64,000 nucleotides of DNA. Origin: Bigelowiella natans CCMP2755. Its lineage: Eukaryota > Cercozoa > Chlorarachniophyceae. The DNA lies in assembly GCA_000320545.1 (NCBI GenBank), contig ADNK01001740.1, positions 1-64,000 on the forward strand, given 5' to 3'. Of this stretch, positions 46,357-59,155 are shown piece after piece. The notes below the pieces were generated by a model. It searched no databases. It had not been told where the DNA came from and was given only the letters and a program-made list of their open reading frames with translations. Position 1 is the stretch's first letter. Each line of letters starts with the position of its first letter. A program made the position numbers and the translations under genes.

Positions 46357-47462
46357 TCGACGACAGGCCGGTGGATCCGAAAGAAAGATTGTGTGTTTTC
46401 ATTGATGTGGTTGTGCTCCTAAGAGGTGTGATAATATTCTTTATGTGATGCAGAGCATTTTTGATGCCTCCACTCATGCCAGCATCATGTAGTGTCACTG
46501 CATGAACATTATCATCTAAATTTTACTGTGCTCAATGATCGACGACGACTGGAGCCGCGCTAGCTAGTCAGTGTCGCAGGTACATGCGCATGTTTACCTT
46601 GCATGGTGACTTCTGTGTCCAGCGTCTTTGCATTTAACATGTGTACATGAATAGCATGTAGCATGTTGCGCAATTAGTCGTCCCAGAGCCTGCGAACACA
46701 ATGATGTACATGGAACATGGACGGTGATCGTGTACATGGACTTCACAAGTCCCTACACGTGTACGCGCATGCAAACACATGTACTCATCCTTCATGTGCA
46801 CTTAAAAAACTCACGTGCTCTTTTCACATCCACACATGCATGCTACCATGCACCAAACAAATCACGACACATGTGCTGTGCAATGTGCACATGCAACTTG
46901 GGATGCACATGCATGTTCATGTGTGCGCTAATGCACGCTGCATGTATGTGAAGTAAAAGGTGCATGTGAAGTAGTCGATGCACATGTCACACTAGCACAG
47001 ACAGCACACATACATGCATGTGGACTTTATGTCCCCATGTGTGCAAAATGACGCATTTGCGTTAGAAAGTTGGCGTGCTAGCGTGCACATGAGCCATCGC
47101 CAATTTTTCCCGGCTCATAGTCTTTTCTTGCGTTTTAAGTACGCCAACTGCAGATGTATAGTGCGTTTAATCTGTGCAATGCAAAATTCTATTAGTCATC
47201 ATTTGTTGCGCACCTGCCAGCTATTGTCTCCCATCATTAGATCACAAAGTGTTAGTGCATGCACGGCGTTGTGTTTGTAAGCCTTGTGTGCAGTTATGCA
47301 ATTGCAAAAATGCATGTAAAACGGAGGCACAACCTATTGATGCAACGCTGTCATTTCAAGCGCATAATCACATTTGTACGTTGCAAATAGCTGGATAGCA
47401 TAAGCATAATATAAAAATAATACAATGACACACAAAATCGAATCTATCAGGCTTATTTATAA
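46357..47462. other. Non-coding island between convergent kinesin and kinase genes
   Basis: Dense in ACATGTAC, TGCACATG and CATGCATG words from about 46500 to 47300. Small frames such as 46717-46956 and 47014-47280 are read-through of these words. No gene is called. The right end is AT-rich and serves as 3' sequence of the minus-strand kinase. Confidence 0.5.
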
Positions 47463-47743
47463 TTAACTCGCATGCTCGGACTTCGATTCCATAATTAATG
47501 GCGCATCATAAGCAACTTCATCTCTTTGTAGCTGACCCTCTTCTTGCTGATTTTGGCCCCTAGATGGGGGAGGGGGGGCATTTTTCTCATTTCCACCTGA
47601 CATATATGCGTAATCAACGACCTGTGAAAAAAAACAGAGAGGGATAAACTTATCAGGACTAAAACACGCAAGGCATCTGATTATGTAACAACGGGGAACG
47701 GGGAATATTCTGAGACAATGAACGCTTAGGCAATACGCACAGG

Positions 47744-47785
<42 letters not shown>

Positions 47786-49144
47786 ATATAACATAACACC
47801 TTAAAGTTATGTTCTGATTTTATTTCTTTGCAGATATGTCTCTCTTTGCCCTTAGTGGCAGCTACCAGAACCTTGACCAAGGCCTCAGCCGTTGGCCTAT
47901 CCTCTAAAATTGATGATGAAAATTGGCGCAATGATAGGCTACTACTTTCTCTTATTAACCCTCCCAAAGCATAGTAGTCCATAGTCTGACCCCATTGATT
48001 AGTCACCCCTCCCCCTTCAGATCTTCTTGTTGCTTTCTTACCAGGCTTGCTCCGGTGGCATTTATGGAACAACTCTGTTCGCAAGTCCTTAGCCCCTGCC
48101 AACTCACTAGGTAGTTGCAGACGAAGATCACCTGTCCTACACAACCACAGGCACTACTCTGTAACTGACACTCACGACACTGATTTCAAGAAAAAGCTCC
48201 GTGCGGCATTGACTGCGAGGCGCAAAAAAGGAGAAGGTCGCGTGGATGGAGACGGTAAATGAGAGAATGTGCTATTTTTGTTAATCACGTTTCCTAGAGT
48301 AGCAGAACTAGTATCACCGAATCCGTGCCATTGCTGTTCGGGAGTCCAATCCTGAGTAAGGCGCGCTTCGCCCCTTATGCACATCCAAGGAATCATACAA
48401 GTTAACACTGAAGGAATGACCCCCATACCACCATTGGCGCAAGCATTTTGGTATTTTTTCACAATGTTCATCCAACGTTTCATAACTCTTAGCGCAGGAT
48501 AATCCGAAACATGATACTTCTTTTGCCTCTTCGGCGGAAAGCCTTTGGCTCTCGTTTGCCCTCCACCCATTCGGTGCCTCTTCCCTGCAAAGCATTACTA
48601 CCTTTGTCAGTATTTCCCAGATAGACACACCTGCATCCAGAGGAAGAAGAGAATGGCACCGACAAACAACGAATCAGAACACTTCCAAACATTGTATATT
48701 GTGTAGTTACACCTCTAAGACTACAGCATACAATATTTTACTACCGAGCATCCAGATATCGGATTTTGTGCTAAATTTGCCCTCAAAGCTCTCCGGCGCA
48801 ATCCAACCCCATGCGACTAGTGAATCGATCTTATTTTTAAAAATTGGAGATAACACCAAATCGTCGGAAATCGATAAATCGATGTCTTCTATTTTCTTGA
48901 GACTACATGCACACATAGACACGTACCCACGTAGCAATGCATGCACGTATTACAGTATGATGAGCACGAGCAGAGCATGATGGTGCTGAAGGAGGACCTG
49001 CCTATAATACGATCTTTGACGGCCCAATTTCCTAGAAAGTCCTATGGATTTTGAAGATGATGTACCTCAAAAACTCCAAAATATCCTCCGCAATGCACAA
49101 ATTTACACACACACACACACACACACACAGGTGCGCACAAATAC

Positions 49145-49175
<31 letters not shown>

Positions 49176-49455
49176 TATATTCTAAGTCCCATATTGGCTA
49201 AAATACCATAATCAGCAATAACTACGGTGCAGTCCTCTTTCATCAGCCTATTTCGTTATTTATTCGTTAAAGTAAGAGGATATGGTAGAAAGACTATGGG
49301 GGAGAGCGAAGTCTGATACAAGTGTGTCTTTATCGTGCAGATATGGATAAGAATGATTTGTTTGGGTATCAATACAGATTTCGACAAGCCAGGTCTCGGT
49401 GAACGATTCCAAGGTTATGCAGGAACGATAAACCTATACGATCGATGGATGATGG

Positions 49456-49486
<31 letters not shown>

Positions 49487-51002
49487 AACGATGATGCTGA
49501 TGATTTCAGTGTTGTTTGTTTTCAAATATGGTGAGACTAGGGACGATGCAATGGATGTGTCAACAATAAGCTCATATCTCCAGTCCAACTCATCTAATAG
49601 CTTCGTCATGGTCAAATATATGGTTTATGTTCTGGTAAATCGAGAGAGGTAGTAGGCAATAGGCACGGACAGTAGGCATGGATAAATACTTATATAACTC
49701 ACATATTGTCGAAATATTCAGGTCTACTGCTACTGCTGCTGCTGCTGCTGCTACCGTTGCATATATCGAGGGCTATGTAAACGAATCGTGCCAGGGTCAC
49801 CATATCGATCGTCTACGAGAGGGAAAACCAACAATGAAGAGAAAATGAAAGCGATGACGTGAAGGATGTGGTGATAATATTAAGGCAAATGTGTGTGTAC
49901 CAATCTGAATATGGAAAAAATATGCCCACAACCCAGTCAAGAAAACAAGAAAATCCGCATCATTGGCAGGTCAACTATGGTTATCATCAGCCCCCCCTTC
50001 ACCCCCCTCCTCTCTTCTTTCCCCTCCTCTCTATTCCGTATAACTTGTTATGATAGAACATGAATCATAATGCGTTTTTAGATCAAGCACGTTGTGTAAA
50101 TTGTCCACAGATCCTCTCGAGCACAGGCCTGTTAGGAAGCACAATTTCCTACGAAAAATATACATATATAACTCATATACGAATTTAAGTAGTCGAAGAG
50201 GAAATCCGGGTTGATACAAAAGCCGCACCACCAAACAACATTCCAGCTTACTATATACTTGTGGCCGATAATATTGTTCTTCTATGCTTTTCTCACAAGG
50301 TTGACCTTGCCGATAACCGAAAATCCAAGGGTGTCATTTTACCTGTCCATCGTCACGATTCCAACAAACTCTAGGACGTTGGGGTGCTGCTTTAAGGCCC
50401 CTAGAGAGTAGCAGTAGTATGTATTAGTAGGCAGTAGTAGTATTAGTGGTAGTAGTATTAAGTATGCTTACAGGAGATCCTCTAGTCACATTTGTCTCTT
50501 CCATACAGTTTGCTCGTGGAGTATACATGAAGGACGTACTAGTGTTGTGGTTTCATGGCTCGGTTTTAATAAGATAATATCTTAAGTATTGGTCTTGTAA
50601 GCAACCCATGGCTCTGAGCTCCTTCCAATCTTCATCATCGAGGGCTTCTGGATGGGGAAAACCAAAGAATGAATGATGGTTTGGATTCGAGGAATTCTAC
50701 GAAATAGGAGTGATCACTCCGTCATTTGCGCCCTACCCTCAGCATCAACGACGTTCACATTTTGACATTACAGTGAGTAATTTGACGAGGCAGCTGTGAA
50801 GCTATAGTCCCGAGTAGTAGATATTACATTTCGATATATGGCGGTTGTGTGGCTTCTCTTACCATCCTCACTCTTTCGCGGTGCTTTAGGGATCTTTAAC
50901 GCAACATCTCTCCCACCTGCAACCGTCTTTCACGGTCCAATTAAAGGGTATATCAGTACTACGGCGCACAAGCGAGAGCAGAGGAAACAAAAACCCCTTC
51001 GT
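47463..51002 (-). CDS. Tyrosine-kinase-like protein kinase domain (gene 5' end not resolved)
   Basis: Exons in transcription order: 51002-50970, 50916-50863, 50647-50606, 50400-50343, 50148 to about 50112, 49600 to about 49540, 49433-49376, 49247 to about 49220, about 48890-48745, 48630-48602, 48136-48042, 47903-47800, 47621-47463. Subdomains appear in order: GRDVALKIPKA (Lys), DEDWKELRAM (helix C), ALKQHPNVLEFVGI, LCSRGSVDNLH, LDWRYELIVDTSIASS, SFLHNLGIVHRDLACRN, VVIADYG (DYG in place of DFG), WIAPESFEGKFSTKSDIW, GVSIWEILTK and PEDRPTAEALVKVL. HRDLA with LDW..R indicates a TKL or Tyr-kinase-like origin. The glycine loop EGVFVSSALA is degenerate. Two junctions, before the HRDLA exon and after the DYG exon, do not keep frame in my reading. 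The C-terminus is Pro/Gln/Glu-rich. Upstream exons with a receptor or regulatory region may extend to about 53 kb. Confidence 0.8.
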
Positions 51003-51826
51003 CTTTGGAAAAATGAAGTGTCGATCATTTCACATATATATTTTATCAATTCGAGGGGCTATGGAAGGAGGATGTAGCATATGTTTGTACACACACACGC
51101 ACACATTCACATGCACACACAGACGATGTGTAGATAGTAAACATACCGCTACAAATGTGTCAGCAAAATTCCCTGACCCTAGTACACATTTGCATCAATC
51201 GGTGAATTTTTACAGCGTCGTCATATTGATGAACATCGCAGACCGACAAACACCACCCCACCAGCTGCTTCCAAAGTCAGCATCGATAAGAGAGGACGTG
51301 ATATTTAAGCTGGTAGAGATCTCTCACGCAAGAAGAAGAACATGTGTTTATCAGTCATTTCGTAATGATGATCCGAAGAGATTCGATGTTTGGAAATAAA
51401 ATAAACATATCGAGAAACCCGCTTTCTTATTGCTCAACTCACAAATGATAACCTAATTTTCGTTTGATTTGGACTTCAGATGCGCTATATATCTGGATTG
51501 TTCCGATAGTCTGGCGTGAGTTTATCGAAGCTGTATATATATATAGAGGCAAAACGTTAACATCATCCATACAACGATAATCGACAAGTAATTTTGCATA
51601 TGTCGTTGTTGCTATTGATGATGTGTTCATGATGGTGGTGCTAGTGTCACTCGGGGACACCCAATACCGCAATGCGGTACAGATTAATCGAGAAATGCCC
51701 TAGAAGCTAAAAACTACTATTGATTTGTCGCACGTAGTCTCAACGCCATAGGGCTGTAGGCCTAGACGTCCATGCCTCGTCTTGCTCTCTCCTATTTATA
51801 TCCACAATTATTACTCGTAAAGCACT

Positions 51827-51869
<43 letters not shown>

Positions 51870-53700
51870 ACATACATACATATATAATAGAGACCAAGCA
51901 AAGTATTTTATTGAATTAACCAGAGGTTAGACGTGGCCATTGAGAACGAAGAGCACCATAAAGATCTGGAACCTCTATAACCAGGGCGGAACCTGTCACA
52001 TAATGCGCTAAGGTCGTTGTTGTATGTTTGGTGTTGGCATTGTCTTTGCTGATTTCGCTGTGTGCTACTCTATGAACTCGTATAATGGGAAAACATTGTT
52101 CAAGAATTTGCCTATTTAATTCAAGACGGACGATGGTATCCGTCCCCTTGTCTTATAAAACTCTATATCAATTTATTTTGAGTTGAAATAAAAGCAAATC
52201 CGTCCTTATGTGCATTATTTCTTCCAGGTATCAATCCCGTAATGAGTTCTTCTTTCTCAGCCGATGAGAGTTAAGTTTTTATAAATCTCTCGATTCGTAT
52301 ATATATCTAGTATCGTTTCGTTCCCCTAATCTCCGTCTCCTTGCATTTCTCTCATTCCTCACCCATTGGAGGCCAGGCAGCAAATCCTGATCAAATAGCA
52401 TAAGAAACACATTCAGCATTCAGCATACATATAGTAATAAACCGGAAAGCATCAAGCTTTTGGCGGCAGAATAAGATACACCCATCGTTAGGAGAGAATG
52501 CTCTTTAGCTTGTACGCATCCCCACACGTGAAGCTGCAAATATCGCCATCTTCCGATAATACATGATTGTTCTTCCTGTTACTACTCGACGACCTCCTGC
52601 AGAAGAGCCTAATGCCACTCCATATTGATCTAAAGCTGAGAATAAACATTACAAGTCGAAAGTGAGGCGCCATCATGAGAAATACTCTGAGGAGTTCGTC
52701 TGGTTCAAAAAGCCGTTGCAGCAGCCGTTACCCCACCATAATCTATTGTGACCATCATTATCTCAGCAAATGCTAGAGACAATGTAGTATGGAACAGTAT
52801 TCATTCATCCCTTATCTTCATTCTACATGTTCAATACACATTGATTCGTCGTTCCGCCTATTCTTGTCTTACCGATATGCCGAGGAGTATTAGATGTCTC
52901 CTTCGATCGCCAGCAAAATTCCAGTCGTGCCGAAATTCCATATTCCTCAGATATCATAGTAACTTTACGTGACATCTGAGCATTCAGTGAAGGCTGCTGA
53001 CAGCACATGAGAGGGCAGCAGCATCCTACATACCTAACATAGTAACCGAGGCTGTTGATGTAACTTCCGGCGAATAGTGGGTTTTTACTAGATAATTGTT
53101 CGCGAGAGGAGGAGCAAGAGACCAAATAGTTTTAGCATTTTGATAAGGTTAAATGGAAGAAGACTGACATGAGGCATATGGCCGAGCGTGTGCGACATTT
53201 ATTTCCATCGTAAATACGATGTAACTCCGCTGAATATTAACAAGGCGCGAGTTAGTGGGATATAGTTTGAAGAACCTCCGATGGACTAGCTGTCTATACC
53301 TTCGATTTCCTCATATTGATCTTGTGAAAGGACAGAGGAAAGAGCAGAGATGTATTCTGGAAACTCGTGACTAAGAGAACCTAGTAGAAAGGTCTAATTG
53401 GTGGCTATTATGCTTACTATCTCTAGCTTATGCGGTTATGATACACAAAAGCTCGATTATCGATACTGATGGACAAACTGCAGCGATTTTGTCATTAAGG
53501 AAAAATAAGTGGAATAAGTATAGATGGCCTCGTTGGCTTGCTTGTGGTGAACAACGGTGAGAATACCTCCAAAGCAAAGCCATAATTCAACAGTCTTTTC
53601 CTGTTTACTCTTCGAGGAAGCAAAGGCTATAGGAGCAAGGAAAATGCGCCCTGTAATGGAACAAGCTGCAAGTCAAGGTTGTGCAGAACGTGACTGAACT
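51003..53700. other. Unresolved region upstream of the TKL kinase
   Basis: Candidate minus-strand coding fragments exist, such as 51439-51672 and a Cys-containing stretch at 52488-52676, but I cannot connect them by phase or name a domain. An (AT)n array lies at 51832-51862. Further N-terminal exons of the kinase are plausible. No other gene is supportable. Confidence 0.35.
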
Positions 53701-55190
53701 GAAACGGAACCTTCTGGCTTCATCGAGAAGTGAGGGCCTAAGCATCAAAGCATTTTAGAAGAAGATCATGTTTGTTCCATGCTTCGACATCCCCACTAGT
53801 TAGAGTTGTTGATCTTAGTGTCCATTTGTTCCAAGGACCGAACTGACCAATCCCAAAGACTCACCGATTTTCGTGTACATCGCTCGTTCCGGGAAGACTG
53901 ACGTTTGCATTGAGTTTTGAGTAAACGCATGCCGTTTGCATGGTACGATGGCACTTCTGGTGTTGTCGCAGTGATGCATTTCAATGCCCAATTGCCCACA
54001 TCGCACGATGATCGCAGTTGGAGAACTCTGTCATTGACTGCCCAGACTGTCTCACCACTTTGAACATCTCTTGCTCAGAACCCCGCTAGCCCGGCTGTCA
54101 GCCATCTTTTGGACCACAACGAGCATTGCTCAGAGGTGGCCCTTGCACATTGCAGTCTTCTGGCCTTTGTGATGACTGAGTTGCGCGCAAAACCACAGCT
54201 AGCACAGGATCAACGTCGGTGAATTGCTTGGAGCTAATTTTCGGCAAAAATCATCGCCAGGTGTCACGCCGTTGCGCCAGCTCAGCACCCACCGAATCCT
54301 CTCTTTGTGAGAGAAAAACAGAAATTCTCATGGCTGGATGGTGATGTGCAATCCTCTGCTAGCTCTGCTAGCTAGCTAGCTGCTAGCTAGCTAGCCAGAG
54401 CCAGCTTGCCACTCTGGACCTCTGGACCTCGCTAGCTCGCTGGCTAGCTGGGTCTTCAGATGTCTGGCTAGCTGGACGTCTCTAACTAGCTAGGTCTAGA
54501 CTAGCAGAGGTCTCCAGACCAGCTAGTCAGGTTGTGTTCGGCTCCAGCTAGCTCTGGAGCTGGGGCTGGCTCTGGCTAGCTGGGGCTAGCTGGTGGGGTT
54601 CACTGGCGAAGCTGATGAGATGACGCGGTGTCGCTAGCTCTGCTAGTCTAGATCTATTGGTGGTGCTGCAATGTCACGCTTCTGTGCGCTGGCTCTGTTA
54701 GCTCTAGAGCTAGCTAGCTAGCTAGTCTGCGTCTGCACATGCTTCGACACTTTAATCGCTTCAATCAATGTGGTGAACATTGCGCATTCTAGCTAGCTCT
54801 AGAGATAGCATTGAACATCAATCAATGAACGGAGAATTGATGCAAAACGACGTGCTAGCGTGTGCAAGAATCAGACAGTTAAATGGGAGATCTAGAGATG
54901 TCCAAATGTGTGTTTAGTAGCGTTGCACACCCTAGCTACTAGGCTAGCCTAGCACGCAACACTGCTAGACCGGATTAGTGGAGCAGAGGGGCGCCCTCAC
55001 TAGCTCACTAGCACAAACAGAAATCAATACGTTCATGGATTCAAGTCAACTACCCATAAATCTTTGATTTCTGAAGTTCTAAACGTTTGACTGACTAGTT
55101 TGCAAACCCATTGATGCACACGATCTACCTCAGTTGTTAATGTTTAAGAACCATGACACAATTAGCAAGAGACTAAGAATGCAGCCATTA
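53701..55190. other. CTAGCTAG-rich island
   Basis: From about 54350 to 54980 the tetramer CTAG or GCTAGCTAGC recurs dozens of times, mixed with CCAGAG/CTCTGG words, giving near-palindromic DNA. Flanks carry CATTGCGC-type words. No reading frame has domains. This is the densest of the CTAG islands and is probably repeat-derived. Confidence 0.6.
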
Positions 55191-55865
55191 TAGCTGATTC
55201 AACAAACATTTAATTTATAATTTATGTTGTATTACACATCAGAGCCGTTTGAGGGATGATGATGTGGCATTAGTTTGATGGTAATGTATCCCATGCAAAG
55301 TAACGTATTAAGGTACACTTAGTTGCTTGACTCCTGAAATTCGCGATTGATTAACCAGAACTTGGTTAACTGTAATCGATGACTAGAACTAAAGTAACAA
55401 TTTTGAAACAAATAATAATTTTCTACTTTTTATAATTTTCTCTTGAACTTTTTGTTCGACATAAACAAGCATGCACGTTGGGCTATGTACTGGAATTGTT
55501 TACTTTGGATATGCCCGTGCATCTACTCTCTCATGTTCCGATGATCCTTCTCTAGTTCTCCAGCCACAGATTTGTGATAATTCGAGTGTCAGTAGGTTCA
55601 TCCCCCTTTCCTTTCCCTTTTCAATCAAGTGCGTCTTCTCATAATAAAGATACGTCCTCATCGTATCCATCACATACGTCCTCATCGTATCCATCACAAC
55701 ATACTCCCCCAACACCCAACATGATTGAAGAGTCCTACATGGTATGACGCATTACCACTTCTAGATGAGCCTACGATGAGCACGATAATTCTGAACCTCC
55801 ACCTTCTTATTTCAGTCCTCTTTTCGATATTGAGCAGGAAAAAATAATCTCTAATAATATAAACT
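55191..55865. other. AT-rich 3' region of the zinc-finger gene
   Basis: Non-coding on inspection. A 24-bp unit, TACGTCCTCATCGTATCC plus ATCACA, is duplicated at 55651-55698. Minus-strand frames here are 3' read-through with no domains. Confidence 0.45.
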
Positions 55866-57229
55866 TTAGTGCATTCGTTTTTCATGCTGGGCTAGAGTAC
55901 TTCGCTGGTTAAATCTTTTCCCACATTGTTTGCATCCATAAGGCTTTTCTCCAGTATGAATCATCATGTGTCGTTTTAAATTATATTTATTATCAAAGCT
56001 CTTTGAACACAACGGACAAACAAATGGTCTTAAAGAAAAAGGATTTGCATTTGCACTGGAGTTGTGAGTTCCTGTTTTTACGTGATTTCTCAGTGCATCC
56101 ATTTCTGAAAAACGCTCGTTACACACAGGGCAAGCAAATGGCTTCTGTTCTATAGCTCTTAGAACAAGATTAATCTTTCTCAATCGCATTTCTTCATGAT
56201 CTCTGGCTTCTAGCTGCATTTTTAGTTGTGCATATCGTTTCATATCCTCATCTGAGGCACTCGCTTTGTTTCCTCGAAGACCTCCCATAATTTCTTGCTG
56301 TCTGGCAGCATTCATCTGCATCTTTAATTTCTGGTATGGTGTGATATCTCCCACAGCAGATGCAGTACCGTTTCGCTGCGACAGCGGATGAAGTTGAACA
56401 TGCCGAGGCATATTATGAGGTGCTGTGGACAGCTGAGCATATGAAGATTCTGGGATTCTAGTGTCTTTCTGTCGTAATTGATTTTCTTGGATTTGGGAAT
56501 ACATGCTGCTACTTCTTTCTGTTTTTCCCGGTGATGGATATTGATGCCGTTGTTGATTAAGACTCAGCCCAAAAGGGCTAGCGGGGGAGGATTCCCTTCG
56601 CAAAATGTATCTTGCCGTATCGGGTCTTCGAAGGACTGGAAGATCTTCCGTTTCCATATCACCGGGCCCTTGTGGATGAGTACGGGCTACGGATTCTAAG
56701 AGTCCATTTTCTTTAGCATTGATAAGAGCAAGTCGCATCATTTGCTGCTTTTCTCTTGATGATAAGGAACCAAAACGTGATGCAAAGAATTCTCGGGATA
56801 TATTTGGAATGCTTCCCATTTTTAAGTCGCTCTGGTCATTCGAGCTCATTAAATTTCGTGTTGTAACAGAAGCAGGTGCATGAACAAACTGTTGTTGCGC
56901 TGGATTACTTCTCCTTATTGGCATCATGTTGGCTAAATTACGTGTAAAGATTAAAAACTGATGTAATGCAGCAAACGAACATTTTGTACCTAGTGCTGAA
57001 GGTGGAAGATCCATTGCCCTATTGACTGGTCTGGGGGTAGGAGATAAGATTCTTTTTGTTGCTCGGCTGACAGATGCAGAAGACGAAGACATGTTTCGTT
57101 TTGTTGGATGTGGTCCTGCTGATCGAACGATGTTATCAGGCTCAACCAAAACCGTTTGAAGCCTGCAAAGACGATTCCAATCGCTTGTATCTCCTCTAGA
57201 TGTTCTAACGGTGTTAACGTTTTGAGAGC
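55866..57229 (-). CDS. C2H2 zinc-finger protein with three C-terminal fingers
   Basis: A probable nuclear DNA- or RNA-binding regulator. The N-terminal 360 residues are Ser/Gln/Arg/Met-rich and disordered-looking. Three fingers follow, at about 370-392 (CPVCNERFSEMDALRNH), 408-428 (CPLCSKSFDNKYNLKRH) and 436-457 (CKQCGKRFNQRSTLAQH). Fingers two and three are joined by a classic TGEKPY linker; finger one is separated by a longer spacer. The protein ends exactly at the last zinc-binding histidine. An acceptor (TTCGCAG) at 57230 suggests an upstream exon; the first internal ATG with a normal leader is at 57092 (MSSSSASVSRATKR). A 57-base segment, 56989-56933, has good GT and AG ends and no stop in frame, so it may be an optional intron. 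Confidence 0.85.
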
Positions 57230-59155
57230 CTGCGAACAAAAATCGAACATGTTTTGGACTGGCTTAACAAAGCTACGAGATAGGAACTAACAAATTTTAC
57301 GATGTTTATCTGCAAAAGGACATCTGCAGCGTGTGGCATCCGTTTAAAAAAAAATATCTCCAGTTTGAAGTGATGCAACGATGCATCAAATGTCATGTGT
57401 GGATGCTGGGGAAACGCACAATCAGATGAAACATGTTTGTGTGTGCTCTTAAGATTCATTGCAGATAGGAAAAGTAAATGAGGCAAGAAAGGTCAAACGG
57501 AGTAAAAGATTTAGTCTCTCAACCAGATTTTGCAAATTCATCCATGGCATCTTGTGTCTGTCCTTCCATTATTCTACTTGTTTGTCCGCCTGCTTGTGCC
57601 TACCTTTCTCTGATAGAGAGAAGTTGACTCGCTGGTGGCGCGCCTTTCGTCGTGAATTTGACCTTTAAGAGATTTGAATATTGCGGATGTTGGCTTCCGA
57701 ACAACAATGAGCGACTGTTTCAATATCGCGACAAAAATGTAAGAATTGTCGTAGTTTCCTAACGTACCTGCATTACGTTTGCCGAGGAAATATGAAGTGG
57801 AAGCATGGATTTCAGGTTTTGTACGGAGAAATCCTCAAAAAGGGGTACCAGATGACAGGCTGTTTTTTATTTAAATGCCTGCAAAAATTAAAGTTAACAA
57901 AGTTACGTCTGGAAAAACAAACGTCTTACACAGATAGCGCACATTGCGTGTGTGTGCGAATCCAACAACTAGAACCATTTTTTAGGATTCTAGCCAACAA
58001 TCCGGATTGAACACAATTCATTTTCGATTTCTTTTGGACAAAAGCATTGAAAAGTTGCAAATAATTCTGGTGGATCGTCATTTCGGTGGCGTCATTTGAA
58101 TCTGAGTTACTCATCCGACGAATATCCAGTTTTCGCATGCGTTCTTCCGTGTAGCTGGAGCTCGAAAACTCCAAATTCCTTTGTAAATTGGTGCAGAGAA
58201 AAGCGCAAGGTCAGCATCTTTAGTTTCCCTGAAACACACTTGAATGTTGTAGTTGATGCTCACGTTTGAGGTGGAAAATGCGTTGGATTCAACCCGATTG
58301 TTGTCACACTCGAACAAAATGTGCCGAAGAATCCAAGTGTGGGGGCATCTGTGTCCACTAATGAAAAGAAGCATGTGACGCATGCGCACGCGCGGTGAAT
58401 AGCAGCGGTCACTGTACGAGCTAGCACTATCAATCTTGCACACCCTACAAAATGCTTCACTTCCTGTCAACTGAAGTACCGGAAAATTTATGAGTGCTCA
58501 CTTGTCAGGATGTTCCTTTGGGATCTTTACCACAATCATGCAAAAATGAACAGCAAACATTGAACTTCGCAATTCGCAATTTTGCAAAATGATTTTGACA
58601 ACCTGCAGACGATTTTTTGTTGACGTCATGTTAGAAATGAAAACTTTTTGTGTGCTTTCAGCCTTCGCACAGGCTGATCCGTTTTCCAAGTCGCTTTTGC
58701 TGGAATCTAACTAGCTTGTTGGCCGGGGTGTGGGGATTTTGTTGAAACGTTGAGATCAAGTGATCATCAGAACCAATCAAGAATGTGCTTCTTGTCATTT
58801 GTTCGAACCATGCGGCGCATGTTGAACGCAGATTTGCACTCAGCGTTGGCACAACCATTGCATTGCCTGTTGTTGTCTGTCTTTCAGTGCATTGCATGCA
58901 TGTTTGATCGAACAAAGCGCACACTCACTGGCATGTCAATTTGCATCAGTTTTGTTGTCCTGGGATGGTAGCACAGAATCAACAATGCACATCAGACATC
59001 ACAGGTGCATCGTGCCAACGATTTGAACTAGACACATGCACATGCATCATTTTTCTTCGAAAGGGCGATTCAGCAACTCTGGAACTGAATTGCCCCTTGC
59101 TCCATCAATCCATTCATTCAAAAGGAGAAAATTGCCCTTCACTTCATCAAATTAT
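57230..59155. other. Intergenic and island sequence between two minus-strand genes
   Basis: 57230-57700 should include upstream exon(s) or promoter of the zinc-finger gene. 57700-59150 has CATGCG/GCATGC words and repeated AACA/TTTG motifs like the hAT subterminal regions, but no matching terminal repeats were found. Frames such as 58111-58470 lack domains. Confidence 0.4.
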
